Below are positions 1-11,214 of a stretch of DNA of 64,000 nt, piece after piece. Every line of letters starts with the position of its first letter. Positions within the stretch are counted from its first letter, which is position 1. The position numbers and the translations under genes are program-made. The notes below the pieces were generated by a model, which did no database searches, had not been told where the DNA came from, and was given only the letters and a program-made list of their open reading frames with translations. The DNA comes from Chenopodium formosanum (taxonomy: Eukaryota; Streptophyta; Magnoliopsida; Caryophyllales; Amaranthaceae), in NCBI GenBank assembly GCA_024500155.1, contig CM044867.1, positions 13,529,632-13,593,631 of the forward strand. The letters run 5' to 3'.

Positions 1-261
1 ACAAACATCCAAGCAAATAGGGCAAACAAGCTAGCTACAAGGAAAGTAGCCTAGAGATCAAGAAAATGAGGAAACCAAAAAGAGAAAAAAAAATAAACAT
101 GCAAGCAACTAAGATATGTACACAACAACAACATGGTCACCGAGCAAGTTACTAGTTCCCCCAAGCTAGACAGAAAATACATCTCAACATCCCAATCAAA
201 ACAAAGTAAGTATCAAAAATATAAGGGATGGAGGTAAAAAGCATGAGAAGCTAAAAGGGAA
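1..261 (-). other. 3' non-coding part of family B copy 1
   Basis: No gene is seen here. The stretch matches 60104-60361 of copy 2 closely. At 156-169 it holds a polypurine-tract-like word (TTCCCCCAAGCTAG on the plus strand, so CTAGCTTGGGGGAA in element sense). The same kind of word sits directly beside the 3' LTR of copy 2, so this is an extra internal copy. Confidence 0.6.
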
Positions 262-2030
262 CTAATAACTACAACCATCACCACCACCACTCCCACTTGG
301 CTCGGCCCCATCGGGGTCTCTGTTGCGCTCGAGGTCATCGAAGGAATGAGGGTAAGGCTCCCATCCTCTGGTGTACCCATCGGGCCACCCATAATGCCCC
401 TTGAAAAGATCTTGTTGCCAAGGAGCAAGAGGGGTGAAGTTATCGGGCAAAGTGAGTTCAAAAGGGTGGTTGGGATGGACATGGGGGTAGTTAGGATCCC
501 CCCTATAGTCTCTACCACCCGGAGCCTTGTAATAATAGTTGCCATGCTCGTCCGGGTAATAGTGACGCTCGGTGTCGGGGTTAGAAGGCCCCGACCAATA
601 AGGATGCCAAACGAAGGTAGAGGACCTTGTTGGGGCGGGAAATACGGATAGCTAACCGGGGGAGTAATGTTCCCACGGTTAACTTCCGCATCATAGATTT
701 GTTGTTGTTGTGAAAACATACCTTGTTGCACTTCTTGAGTACCTCTTATTTGGTCATAGAGGGCCCCAAAATCTTGATCGTACATGCCATCTATGTTGAT
801 TTTCAATCCACTCATTTGCTCACTAAGAGCCCTCAAATCATCATTGGCAAAAGCATGTTGCCCTTGCTCTTGCTCATGAGGAGCTTGTTGTTGTGGAGAA
901 AAATGTTGTTGTTGTTGTTCTTGATCTTGTTGTTCTTCTTCATCATTTTCTTCTTCATCCTCCTCGGAATCAAAGTTGGGATGCCGGAAAGACTTGGGAA
1001 CATGCCAAACATTGTCGGCAATCCTAGCCAAAGAAGTCAAGCTAGGGTTAGGCAAGTAGCACCAATGCTCGTTGCCCCTTAGCCACTCATATCTCCCTTC
1101 ACTAAAGCCCTTGGAGATAAATTAGATTTGGCCCAATTGTTGCATATCAAGGTAGATGGAAGCCGCATCCCCGATTTCCTTACAAAATGGTAGATAATCA
1201 TTGAGGCGAAGGCGAGTCACAAGCCTAGTTACCATACCCCCACATGGGATTTCTCCCGTCCTCCTTTTGCGAAGTTCCAAGCAATATTGGGCAAAGATGT
1301 AGCCCAAGTTCAACCGGCCCACAAACTCCGGGCGAGTAGATAACCAAAGGACCTTAAGCTCCAATTTATTCAATTTCCCCATTTCTTGCTTGGGGAACAA
1401 GACATAGCCCAATAGACGGTGTACAACCCTAAGACAAGGTTGGTACACGTCCGAGATCTTAGCCCTGTTGGTGATGAACTCACTACCACCGGAGATGTCT
1501 TCCCACCAAGAATCTTGATCATAATCCGGGAAGATGAAGTGTTCAATGTTGACAATATCCCCATGGGGATCAAAATCCAAAGCAGCGTTGAACTCCTCCA
1601 AAGATTGATCAAAAATGTGGTTGAACAATTGGAACCGCACCCTATATACCCCTCCAACGGGTACAAGCTCCAAGGTAGCCAAGAACTCCAAAGTAGGCTC
1701 CTTGTAGGTGCGGTAGGCATCGGCGATGAAAGTACCCAATCTCAAATTTAAAAGCAATGACCGCACATCATTATCAATCCCCAACTTCAGCATATCTGGT
1801 TGAAAGTAGTGGAGGGTTTGTTTAAGGGTCCTTTCATCTTTCAGATTTTGGTGAAAGGCCTTTTGTTTATCGGTGAAATTTTTCTTTTTTGGAAGAGAGG
1901 TTGGAGGTCGTGTTTGAGTGGAAGATGGGATGGAAGTACTAGGCCTAGAAGAGGTACTTGGGCGGAGAGGTTCCTCGATGCTAACATCGGTTTTTCTCTT
2001 TTTGGTGAGTTTCTTGAGGTATTTAGACAT
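262..2030 (-). pseudogene. ATHILA ORF-1-like protein gene, broken
   Basis: The start codon at 2030 opens a basic, Ser/Pro/Thr-rich N-terminus (MSKYLKKLTKKRK...), followed at about residues 60-300 by a region I recognise as the ATHILA ORF-1 family (TYKEPTLEFLATLEL, WLSTRPEFVGRLNLGYIFAQ). After that come acidic and Gln-rich runs, a helical stretch around 750-850 and a Pro/Gly/Tyr-rich tail ending GSGGGDGCSY. Copy 2 shows the full frame by comparison. Copy 1 has a nonsense change near 1120 (CAA in copy 2, TAA here) and a one-base deletion near 609. The function of ORF-1 proteins is unsettled; an envelope-like or accessory role has been suggested for this position. No clear transmembrane segment is visible. 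Confidence 0.75.
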
Positions 2031-3300
2031 TGTGAGAGGTTAAGAAGATCACCAACAACCAACAAATAGCAAACCAAAGAACCAAGAGCACCACACCCAA
2101 ATTCACCACTTACTACCAAAATCACCAAACTCCAATTTCACAATTCTTTGCAATCAAACCAATTCCAAACCAATCAACAATACCAATGTACCAAGAAAAA
2201 TTCTTTTTCAATCAATCCAAGAGCAAACACAAGACCAATACCGAAATCACCATATACTACCAATGTTCCAAAAATTCAACTCACAAGAATTCAACCAAAA
2301 TTGATGAGAATCACTACAAAATCAACAAACAACACAATGTCATGCAAAATCAATCAACAAACATCACCAAATCACAACCAAAATCAAGATCAAGCATCAA
2401 AAATCACAAAATCAATACTACACTATTCATGCTCATACAAATTTGTAATTCATGGAAATTTATCATATAATTGGCAAAATTAAAGCAAGGATTAGTGACT
2501 ATACCATAAAAGAAGCAAGATTAACCAATTTCGAGCAAGCAATTCGAACTCCAAACAAAAGCCCCAATTTTCGGCCACCAAGAGTAGGAGAGAGAGTGAG
2601 TGAAATTTGGGTCAATTTGTGAGGAATTTGTAGTGTAGAAAGATTTGTGAGTGATTTTGAGTGAAAATGGAGTGATTTTAGTGAGGATTTGAGTGATTTT
2701 AGATGATGAATGAGGGAGGAGGAGTGCGCACAAGAGGAAGGGTTTGAAGGAGGTGTTCGTGAGGTTGGATATGATGAATGAAGGAATGAAGGGAAAAAGG
2801 AGGAAGAAGAAGGTTATATGGCACGTCCAGCCATGTGCGGCCGCACAGGACTGGTGTGCGCCCGCACATGCCTCGTGTGCGGCCGCACATCCCTGTGCGT
2901 GCTCCTTCCTTCCTTTTTTCTCAAAAATTTGATACTTACTGCCTATTTTGGTGCGCACATGAATCATGATGGTGATGAGGAACAACATAGGCAGTAGTTA
3001 AAATCATTTTCAAAGTCCTCAAAGTTGAAAATTCATGTGCACACCTCAAAAATTCACTAAGTATCAATTTCCTCCATTTTTCAAAATACGAATTTCCTAT
3101 CTTACCTCTCTAAAATTCTTACCCTTTTACCTCAAATTTCGATTAGAATCGAACAAAATATGATTTGTGCCATGAACACCTTCCATCCATCATGCATACT
3201 TGTTGAATTCCAATCCCACAAACGGACATCCTAAAAATCCAAATAAGGAGAAAAGTAAAAGAAAAGACAGAGTAATAAAAGAAACAAAAAATGAGAAAAT
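2031..3300 (-). promoter_or_regulatory. LTR-like internal region upstream of ORF-1 (candidate second promoter)
   Basis: About 1.27 kb without a gene separates the protease frame from ORF-1. It resembles the element's own LTR in layout: a cluster of GC-rich palindromes at 2834-2889, then in element sense a TATA-like ATATAACC near 2812-2819, then a leader rich in CTCACTC/CTCTCTC, then an AT-rich stretch. The segment at 2950-2995 (GGTGCGCACATG ... GATGGTGATGAGGA ... ATAGGCAG) resembles LTR positions 7752-7797 and 57290-57333. Copy 2 keeps the same layout at 62160-63454. I infer a promoter for an ORF-1 transcript; this is not shown by the sequence alone. Confidence 0.5.
2834..2889. repeat. Array of GC palindromes at 21-bp pitch (internal, copy 1)
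   Basis: Three words, TGTGCGGCCGCACA (2834-2847), GTGTGCGCCCGCACAT (2854-2869) and GTGTGCGGCCGCACAT (2875-2890), have centres at 2840.5, 2861.5 and 2882.5, exactly 21 bp apart. The first and third contain a perfect 14-bp palindrome. The sequence between them is not conserved, so the words are spaced sites and not units of a simple tandem repeat. Confidence 0.9.
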
Positions 3301-6300
3301 TCAAAAAACAAAGAGAAAGGTTAGAAACTCCGGGTTGCCTCCCGGGAAGCGCTTGCTTAAGGTCCTAAGCTCGACCCTTCCTCCTAATCACGGAGGATCA
3401 AAGAACACCACCTTCTTCAAGGTGGTTGATAGAGCAAATTTTTCTTCAACCTTTAGCAACCTCTCATTGTTGCTTGATGAAACTCTCACAAAATTCTTTT
3501 TCACTTCTCAACTTCTTCCTTTTTCTTGCCTTCTTTGAGTCACGGGCCTTTTTCTTCGGCTTGACTTCAACATCCTTAGTCTTGGAAGCTTTCTCTTCCT
3601 CATGAGAAGTAAGCTTGAACCAATTTGGAAAACCAATATCTTTCTCATCCCTTGGCTTTTGAATCACAAATTCTTCTTTACTAAAATCATCAATACTTGA
3701 ACAAACATCATCAACAATCTCAAAAACATTGTTAGTAGAATAATCAATCATGCACATACCATCAATGGAACGAGAAAGACTAGCACATGCGATATCTTGG
3801 ACACAAGATAAAGACTCATGCATTGGTTTCAACTTAAAACTCTCTTCTAATTTCCCACACCTCAAAGTAATTTGACCTCCTTTGACATCTATTAAAGCTC
3901 CCGAGGTAGCTAAGAAAGGCCTCCCTAAGATGATTGGAATATGTTCATCCTCCTCAATCTCTAGAATAACAAAATCCACCGGAAAAAGAAACTCTCCAAT
4001 CCTTAAGGGGACATCATCAATTCTTCCCTTAGGAAGCTTAATAGAACAGTCGGCCAATTGAAGTGTTATCTTAGATGGTTGAAGCTCACCTAGATCAAGC
4101 CGCTTGAAAACCGAGAAGGGCATTATGCTAACACTAGCACCAAGATCACACAAAGCATTTTCAAAAACCATTTTCTTAATTTGACAAGGGATTGAAAAAC
4201 TCCCCGGATCATCCATCTTCCTTGGGAGTTCACCATGGATAAGAGCACTAAAGCACTTCCCTCCTTCCACCGAACTACCCTCATCAAAATCCTCTCTCTC
4301 TCTTCTAAGATCTCCTTAAGAAACTTGGAGTACTTAGGCATGTCGAGAATTGGTTCGGAAGGGGGTGTAGAATCATGAACATCCTTAAGAACTTCAAGGA
4401 ATTTCCCAAATTGCTCATCCATTTTGAATCTCAAATATTTTTGGGGATATGGTAGATCGGGAAATCTCTCTATCTCACTCATCTCTTCATCAACACACTC
4501 TTTTCTTTTGTCAACCCCACAATAGAATTCCTTAGACTCAACCCTTTTCTCTACATTCTTCTTAGCACCACACTCATCTCTTTCCTCTTTTGACCAAGAA
4601 ACTCCCTCATCAAAATCATTTCCACCACTAGTGGCAATAGAGTACACGGGTTTCTTTGGTTTAACACCTTGGGAAGGCAAAGATGAAGGACTAGCAAAAT
4701 CCTTAATAGTGCTTGCTAATTGAGTAATTTGAGTCTCAAGCATCTTATTGTGAGTCATCATCTCATTGAATTTCTTATCACTAACCGCCATATAGGTGTT
4801 AATGATCTTGGTTTGATTATCAATCAACTCTTCCAAAGTTGTCCTAGGAGAAGAAGGTTGTGAATAGGAATATTCATTTTGAGTCTTTGGAACAAAACCG
4901 GGTGGGGGACCTCTTTGAGCATTGTTTTGAAAATTTCCCCTTCCTTGATTGTTCCAATTACTCCTATTTTGATTTGAACCATAACCTTGATTATGGTTAC
5001 CACCACCATGATTATGGTTTCCATTACCTTGGTTATGATTTACATAACCTTGGTTTTGATTACAATAATTATGATTTTGATTACCATAGTTTTGGCCTTG
5101 ATTTTGGCTTATAACCTTGGTTATGGTTACCACGAGAACCTTGATTCCCTTGGTTCCTATAACCACCATTATGATTATAGTTGTCAAAATTGCCTTGGTT
5201 TTGGTAATTCCTATTCCATTGGCCTTTTTGATTATCAAACCTTTGAACATTGTTGTTTGACACAAAATTAACATGTTCACATTCATTATCAAACTCATCA
5301 ACACATTCATTAGGACAAGCACTAGAGTCATGATCATACGATCCACATGCATCACAAAACAAGCAACCCAAAGGCATATTATGTGAAGAGGGAGAGGGTT
5401 GAGAGTTTGAAGGAGTACCTCTCCCCTTAAACTGGGAGGGAAGATTGGAAGCTTGAGAAGAGGAAGAAGTGCTCTCCAACTTAGCTTTGATTGCGGTGAC
5501 CTCCTTTCCTAAATTTGTCATTTGAGAGGAAAGGTTGTTGATTACATTGAGATGGTCCACCGAATACAATGAAGATTGTTTGCTTGAAGAGTCTCTCTCC
5601 CCATCTTGCCAATCCCTATAATATGTCACCACATCCTCAATGATGTCCACAACTTCTTCTTCGGTTTTGCTCATGATAGGGCCCCCGGCCCCTCCATCAA
5701 GGCATGACTTGCCTTGGGGACTAAAACCGCCATAGAAGATTTGGATCACTTGGTATGTGGGGATTCCGTGATGAGGGCACTCCCTTTGATACTCTTTAAA
5801 TCTCTCCCATGCTTCATAAAGACTTTCACTCGGCCTTTTCTTGAACCCTTGCATCAAGGCTCTTGCCTCCGCCATCTTCTTTTGGGGATAGAAACGGGAC
5901 AAGAAAGCCTTTGTAACATCGTCCCAAGTTCTCAAGGAGTTGGGCTTCACCTCTTTGTCTAGCCACTCCAAAGATCTTCCTATTAGAGAGAAAGGGAACA
6001 ACTTGAGGCGGATGAATTCTTGAGAGACCCCATTGACTTTGATGGTGTTACAATATTTTTCAAATTCTTTAAAATGGTTCAATGGGCTCACATTCTTAGC
6101 CCCACTATATTGCCTTCTCTCAATCAAGGTGATCATTGCCGGACGGATTTCGAAGTCATTTGCCGGGGTAGTGGGTGGAGCTATTCCACTCTCAAATCTA
6201 TATGCCCCGGGCACTCCAAGCTCCTTTAAGGCTATTCTAGGATGTTCACCCATTCCTTGTTCTTCTTGAATTTCTTCTTCACTCGAAGAGCTATAAACCA

Positions 6301-6388
6301 AGGATCTATTATCCACTCTTCTTCTTGAAAGAGTCCTCTCAATTTCCGGATCAAGGGGAACAAGGGGATGATCACGGGTTCTATGCAT
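3301..6388 (-). pseudogene. Athila-type gag-protease polyprotein gene, frameshifted
   Basis: I start the frame at 6388 (MHRTRDHPLVPLDPEIERTL), typical of Athila gag; an earlier ATG at 6418 is also in frame. In order: retrotransposon gag core at about 6150-5650 (EFIRLKLFPFSLIGRSLEWL, AWERFKEYQRECPHHGI), a CCHC zinc knuckle (CDACGSYDHDSSAC, about 5340), an Asn/Gln/Gly-rich linker, and an aspartic protease (CDLGASVSIMP at about 4155-4125; IILGRPFLAT near 3920). The C-terminus runs to a stop at 3301-3303. A one-base insertion near 5110 and a two-base change in a GAGAGAG run near 4300 break the frame, and another break lies near 3465. Reverse transcriptase, RNase H and integrase are absent. The protease motif is DLG instead of D-S/T-G. 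Confidence 0.85.
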
Positions 6389-6506
6389 GCAAAACTCAAA
6401 CAAAAATGTTAGTAGCACGGCTATAAATGTAGCCTAGAGAAACAAAATCTTTTTATATTTTATCAAAATGAAATAGACTCAAAAACAACATACACTCAAG
6501 CACCAT

Positions 6507-6524
6507 TCCCCGGCAACGGCGCAA
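6507..6524 (-). other. Primer binding site, tRNA-Asp type (one mismatch)
   Basis: The plus strand reads TCCCCGGCAACGGCGCAA. The 3' end of plant tRNA-Asp is TCCCCGGCAACGGCGCCA, so only the penultimate base differs. Three bases (TTT) separate the site from the LTR start at 6528, as in the perfect site of family A at 53588-53605. Confidence 0.85.
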
Positions 6525-6548
6525 TTTTGATGGGAAGGAGAACGGTAG

Positions 6549-6623
6549 GTCGTTGGGCTAACACCCCACCCTATCAAACAATATTTGTAACTTAACTAAC
6601 CCCTATTTAGCGTAGTGGTAAGT
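6549..6623 (-). other. U5 segments matching the tRNA-Asp 5' end and D-arm
   Basis: The plus strand has GTCGTTG at 6549-6555 and TAGTGGTAAGT at 6613-6623. Plant tRNA-Asp begins GTCGTTG and has TAGTGGTAAGT in its D-arm. Element RNA would carry the complements about 22 and 88 nt upstream of the primer site. Both words recur in copy 2 (56106-56112; 56170-56180 with one mismatch) and in family A. Confidence 0.5.
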
Positions 6624-7535
6624 CAAGGTCGAACCCAAGGGAATGGATATCAAGTGCACGATGCCTAAATCAAGCTATTTCGAAGTCTAGAAGGGGTTTG
6701 AGGTAGAACAAAGGCTAAACTAGGTAATGCAAAACTTGTGTAAAATTAAACTAAGACACTAGGGCAATGGATCCACATGCAATCATAATGGAAACGGTAA
6801 TTTGGGAGGTCAAACCGACTAAGTCAAGCGATATGAAGGAAAATCATCATGTATCCAAAAGAGCATACTAAGGTGGTTCACCTAGAGGTCTAACTAGCGT
6901 CAACTACGCTAAACACTACCTAGGGAACGTCACAAAGCACCTCAATCGTGAAATTGCAAGTTCACTAATCAATGGTCCGTATCATAGCAAGATTACAATG
7001 CAATCTAGTGTATTAATCAAAGATGGCCAAACCTCAATTAAACACACACATGCACCTGAAAGATCAACAAAATTTAATCATATCATCAACTCCATCAATT
7101 ATCCCCAAATTACACTATTCCATCATTCATACATGCTTCACCATTTCCCTAGCTAGGAAACTACTCACTAGCCATAGGAATTGAGATCAAAACTACAACA
7201 ATCATCAATTTCATCATCAACATACTTGAAATCAAAGACTAAACCAACAATCATTCAAAATCAATCAAAATTCAATCAATAACCAAATCAATCATCAACA
7301 ACATGAAAAACTAAAGAAATCAACTAAAATCAAACTTGTATTGAAATTAGGAAGAAGATCCTTACAAAAATTTGATCAAAAGATCAAATACAATGATGAA
7401 TTCTTGAGCAACCACCAAAGATCATGAGTTTCTCTCTCTAGTTCTTGAGTTTCTCTCTCTAAAATTCTCCCAAAAACTAACTATCAAATTCTATCTAAAA
7501 CTAAAAACTAACTTTCTAAAAATAGGTAGAAATAA

Positions 7536-7544
7536 CTATATATA
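7536..7544 (-). promoter_or_regulatory. TATA box of the family B LTR
   Basis: The plus strand reads CTATATATA, that is TATATATAG in element sense. The same word lies at 57083-57091 in copy 2. It is followed in element sense by a short AT-rich leader and GA-rich repeats, the usual position for transcript start in a plant LTR. Confidence 0.65.
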
Positions 7545-7631
7545 CAAGGAGGATGATGCCCAAAAATAGACCCTCGAAAGTGCGGGCGCTTGGAGGAGGG
7601 AGAATGGCGCGCACGGGACACACCCAGGCAG

Positions 7632-7706
7632 GTGCGCCCGCATGCACCTGGTGTGCGGCCGCACACGACCAATGTGCGGCCGCACACTCCCTTAGTGCGC
7701 CCGCAG
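7632..7706. repeat. Array of GC palindromes at 21-bp pitch (LTR, copy 1)
   Basis: Four words lie upstream of the TATA box with centres at 7637.5, 7658.5, 7679.5 and 7700.5, three exact steps of 21 bp. The second is a perfect 16-bp palindrome (GTGTGCGGCCGCACAC, 7651-7666) and the third a perfect 14-bp palindrome (TGTGCGGCCGCACA, 7673-7686); the outer two have a CCC centre (GTGCGCCCGCA). Spacer bases vary. Confidence 0.9.
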
Positions 7707-7889
7707 ATTGCTGGGTTTTCCCCCCTTCTTCTCTTCGTCCTAGCTCAAGTGGTGCACGCATGCAGGATGATGATGATGGAGGACAAAGTGGGCAGAAACT
7801 TTCTTGAATTTCATGAAGAATAAAAGCCATGAGTAAGGCATAAACAAAGCCTTGAAGCTTGCCCGTTGGATCCACCTTTGACTTGGAAC

Positions 7890-8191
7890 TTCAACACTAC
7901 TACTACTACTGCTACTGCTACTGCTACTGCTACTGCTACTGCTACTGCTACTGCAACTGCTACTGCTACTGCTACGGCTACTGTTGCTACTGCTACTACT
8001 ACTACTGCTACTGCTACTGCTACTACTACTGCTACTGCTACTGCTACTGCTACTACTGCTACTGCTACTACTACTGCTGCTACTGCTATTGCTACTCCCA
8101 CTACTACCACTACCACTACCACTACCACTACCACTACCACTACCACTACCACTACCACTACCACTACTACTATTATTACTATTACTATTAC

Positions 8192-8286
<95 letters not shown>

Positions 8287-8314
8287 TTATAATTATTATT
8301 ATTATTATTATTAT

Positions 8315-8349
<35 letters not shown>

Positions 8350-8369
8350 TTATAATAATAATAATAATA

Positions 8370-8401
<32 letters not shown>

Positions 8402-8449
8402 TACTTTTATTATTATTATTATAATTATTATTACTACTACTATTACTAC

Positions 8450-8482
<33 letters not shown>

Positions 8483-8563
8483 TATTATTATAACTTTTAT
8501 TATTATTATTATAATTATTATTATTATTTTAATATTATTATTACTATTACGTACTATTACTAC

Positions 8564-8597
<34 letters not shown>

Positions 8598-8880
8598 GTT
8601 CTTTTTATTATTTTTACTATTACTATTACAATTACTATAACTATAACTATTACTATTACTATTAATATTATTATTATTATTTTTATTACTATTATTATTA
8701 TTATTATTATTAATTATTAATTATTATTATTATCAAAATTATAATTATTAATTATTAATTATTATTATTAAATATTAATTATCATTATTATTATTAAATA
8801 TTAAATATTAAATATTATTATTATTAAATATTAATCATTTATTATTATTATTAAATATTAAATATTATTATTATTAATTC
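7890..8880. repeat. Compound trinucleotide/hexanucleotide microsatellite, about 1 kb
   Basis: Successive blocks are CTACTG/CTA-type (to about 8095), CCACTA-type (about 8098-8165), then alternating ATT, TAC and ATA/ATT runs, decaying into TAAATAT-like units near 8880. Apart from the first block the plus strand is almost free of G. All three plus-strand frames stay open only because of the repeat period; no protein is implied. It starts inside the family B LTR. Confidence 0.95.
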
Positions 8881-8899
8881 AATATTAAGTATTAATTTT

Positions 8900-8997
8900 A
8901 AGTAGAGCAAAGCAGAGGAGAGCGGGACAGATTTCAGTAAAGCCGAATAAAGTAGATCTCAGCAGAGCCGAACAGAGTAGATTTTAGCGGAGCACAC
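8900..8997. repeat. 25-bp imperfect tandem repeat next to the microsatellite
   Basis: Two clear 25-bp units (8936-8960, beginning AGTAAAGCCGAATAAAG; 8961-8985, beginning AGCAGAGCCGAACAGAG) are flanked by decayed units on both sides. I do not recognise the family. Confidence 0.6.
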
Positions 8998-9284
8998 TAA
9001 AGAACAGGGCCTTATATTACTCTAACCTAGTTTGGGCGTGAAATTTCCCTCCAAAGTGAGGTAATAATAAATCGTTGACACAACTACTAATGTTGGATTA
9101 ACGTTATAGGGTACGGTTGAATAAACACCATAAGTTGGAGGGTACATATTGTAATTTTGAAAAAGCATGGCACACCTTAGAAACTCAATAACCATGGGGG
9201 CATAACTTAGAAAAACCCTGAGAACTCTTTCTATATTATCCTTCAAACTTTGACAATGAGAACCAATTTAAACACTCCTGCACG
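8998..9284. other. Unassigned sequence
   Basis: About 290 bp with no convincing gene, repeat or element end. Confidence 0.5.
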
Positions 9285-10012
<728 letters not shown>

Positions 10013-10329
10013 CATGTACGCACACAAAAAACTCTCAAACATCACCTGCAACCTTAACTCCCATGGAAACATCGCATTCTTCCGTTCAACCCGCAATTCC
10101 ACCACTAACCTCACCAACCGTCTCTCCTTATGGTTGAATCTCCCATGGACATTTAACCCAACCAGTTTGTTTAGTCGCTCACACCCAAAGCACCTCCAAA
10201 GAAACTTAATTCTCCTCCTCAGCCTAAACCAAAACCTCAATGCTCAAAGAAAAGAAAGATCACTGATGGTGAAGACTCTAAGGTGGATGCTAAAATTGAG
10301 GGGGAAAAATCACAAAAATACCTAGTAGG

Positions 10330-11160
10330 GCTATCGCTAAATTACATTAGTGTAAATCATGCAAGTTTCTTGAACTCTTTGACTTACTTGAGACAAAAGA
10401 ATGGGTTTATCTATTGGATGTGTGTGCTAAACATATGGTGTATCCGAAAATAAAGGATGAATTTTGTGCGTATGTTAAATGTGTGAAGGGTATTTGTTCG
10501 AGTATTGTGAAAGGAACTCATATTTCATTTGAGGCTAATTATTTTGCTAGTTCGTTTCAAGTTCCTATTACGGGACCTGGGCTATATTTTAAAGGTCGAT
10601 GTAATGTGGAAATTAATAAAGTCTCGGTGGATAATATGATTTAATTTATTGGAGGGTTTCTTGGAGTAACAGTTACTAATGATCATAATATTTTATCTTC
10701 TCACCTTAAATTGCTCTACAATTTGGTAAAAAGAGAAACCTTACCCCGACCCCATAAGAGAAAAGTGGCAAGCCTCCTTGATTCTACAATTATATATTTG
10801 CCTAGCCAATAAAAAATTCCAATCAACTTTCCAGCTTTAATGATCCAACATCTTGATCATTTTATCACAACCCTATGAATTCCATATAGATCATTATTAA
10901 CCTTTCTAATTCAAAATTTTGGTTTCGAGTTTGACGTAGAAACATCGATTCCCATATGGAATAAACTTAGAAGTGGTAGGGGAAAAACTTGTTTTGTGAG
11001 ATGTCAAGTGAGAATGAAGTCAAACAAATTAAAAGAGAGGGTAAAGATGTTGATGGAGTTGAAGAGGAGGATGAAGGAAAAATTGAAAAGAAAGGGAGAG
11101 TTGTAGTAAAAGAAAATAAGGTAATTTTGAAAGGAAAAAGAAAGAGTTCGATAATCGCGT
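10330..11160 (+). pseudogene. Relic of a transposon-associated plant protein
   Basis: A plus-strand frame passes through an open stretch at 10414-10644 (SSIVKGTHISFEANYFASSF) and continues after a stop with HLKLLYNLVKRETLPRPHKR at about 10700-10760. The style resembles the putative plant transposon protein domain common in Athila and related elements, but the match is by memory of the family only. Later acidic/basic coding (about 11001-11160) may be its C-terminus. Several stops and frame changes make it non-functional. 10021-10330 holds nothing I can name. Confidence 0.35.
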
Positions 11161-11214
11161 AGCCCTTGTTCATTCTGTGATTCTAAAAGTGTAGCCCCTT
11201 TTTTTATTGACAAC

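Larger units (their letters stand above)
1..7889 (-). mobile_element. Athila-like retrotransposon, family B copy 1 (partial)
   Basis: The element reads on the minus strand. From its 5' side (high coordinates) it shows a truncated LTR, a primer site for tRNA-Asp, a gag-protease frame, an LTR-like non-coding stretch and an ATHILA ORF-1-like gene; its 3' LTR lies left of the window. A second copy of the same arrangement is at 56085-64000. No reverse transcriptase or integrase lies between protease and ORF-1 in either copy, so the family looks non-autonomous rather than randomly deleted. All genes carry frameshifts or stops. The assignment to the Athila branch of Ty3/gypsy rests on the gag and ORF-1 proteins and the tRNA-Asp primer site. 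Confidence 0.85.
6528..7889 (-). repeat. 5' LTR of family B copy 1, truncated by a microsatellite
   Basis: The LTR begins TGATGGGAAGG directly after the primer site and can be followed by eye against the 3' LTR of copy 2 (56085-57712) up to the phrase GACTTGGAACTTC at about 7889. The microsatellite replaces the rest, so about 250 bp and the target duplication are missing. In element sense it carries a palindrome cluster, a TATA box and a leader with GAGAGAGAAACTC repeats. Confidence 0.85.

Noticed and set aside
4860..5271. Plus-strand frames opposite the Asn/Gln-rich part of family B gag
   Set aside because: They are shadows of the AAC/CAA/GGT repeats of the gag linker on the other strand.
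7859..8720. Long open frames of repeated Tyr/Cys, Thr/Ala/Ile and Leu on the plus strand, and Val/Ala on the minus strand
   Set aside because: They are produced by the trinucleotide microsatellite, which has no stop in any frame. No start context or domain supports a protein.
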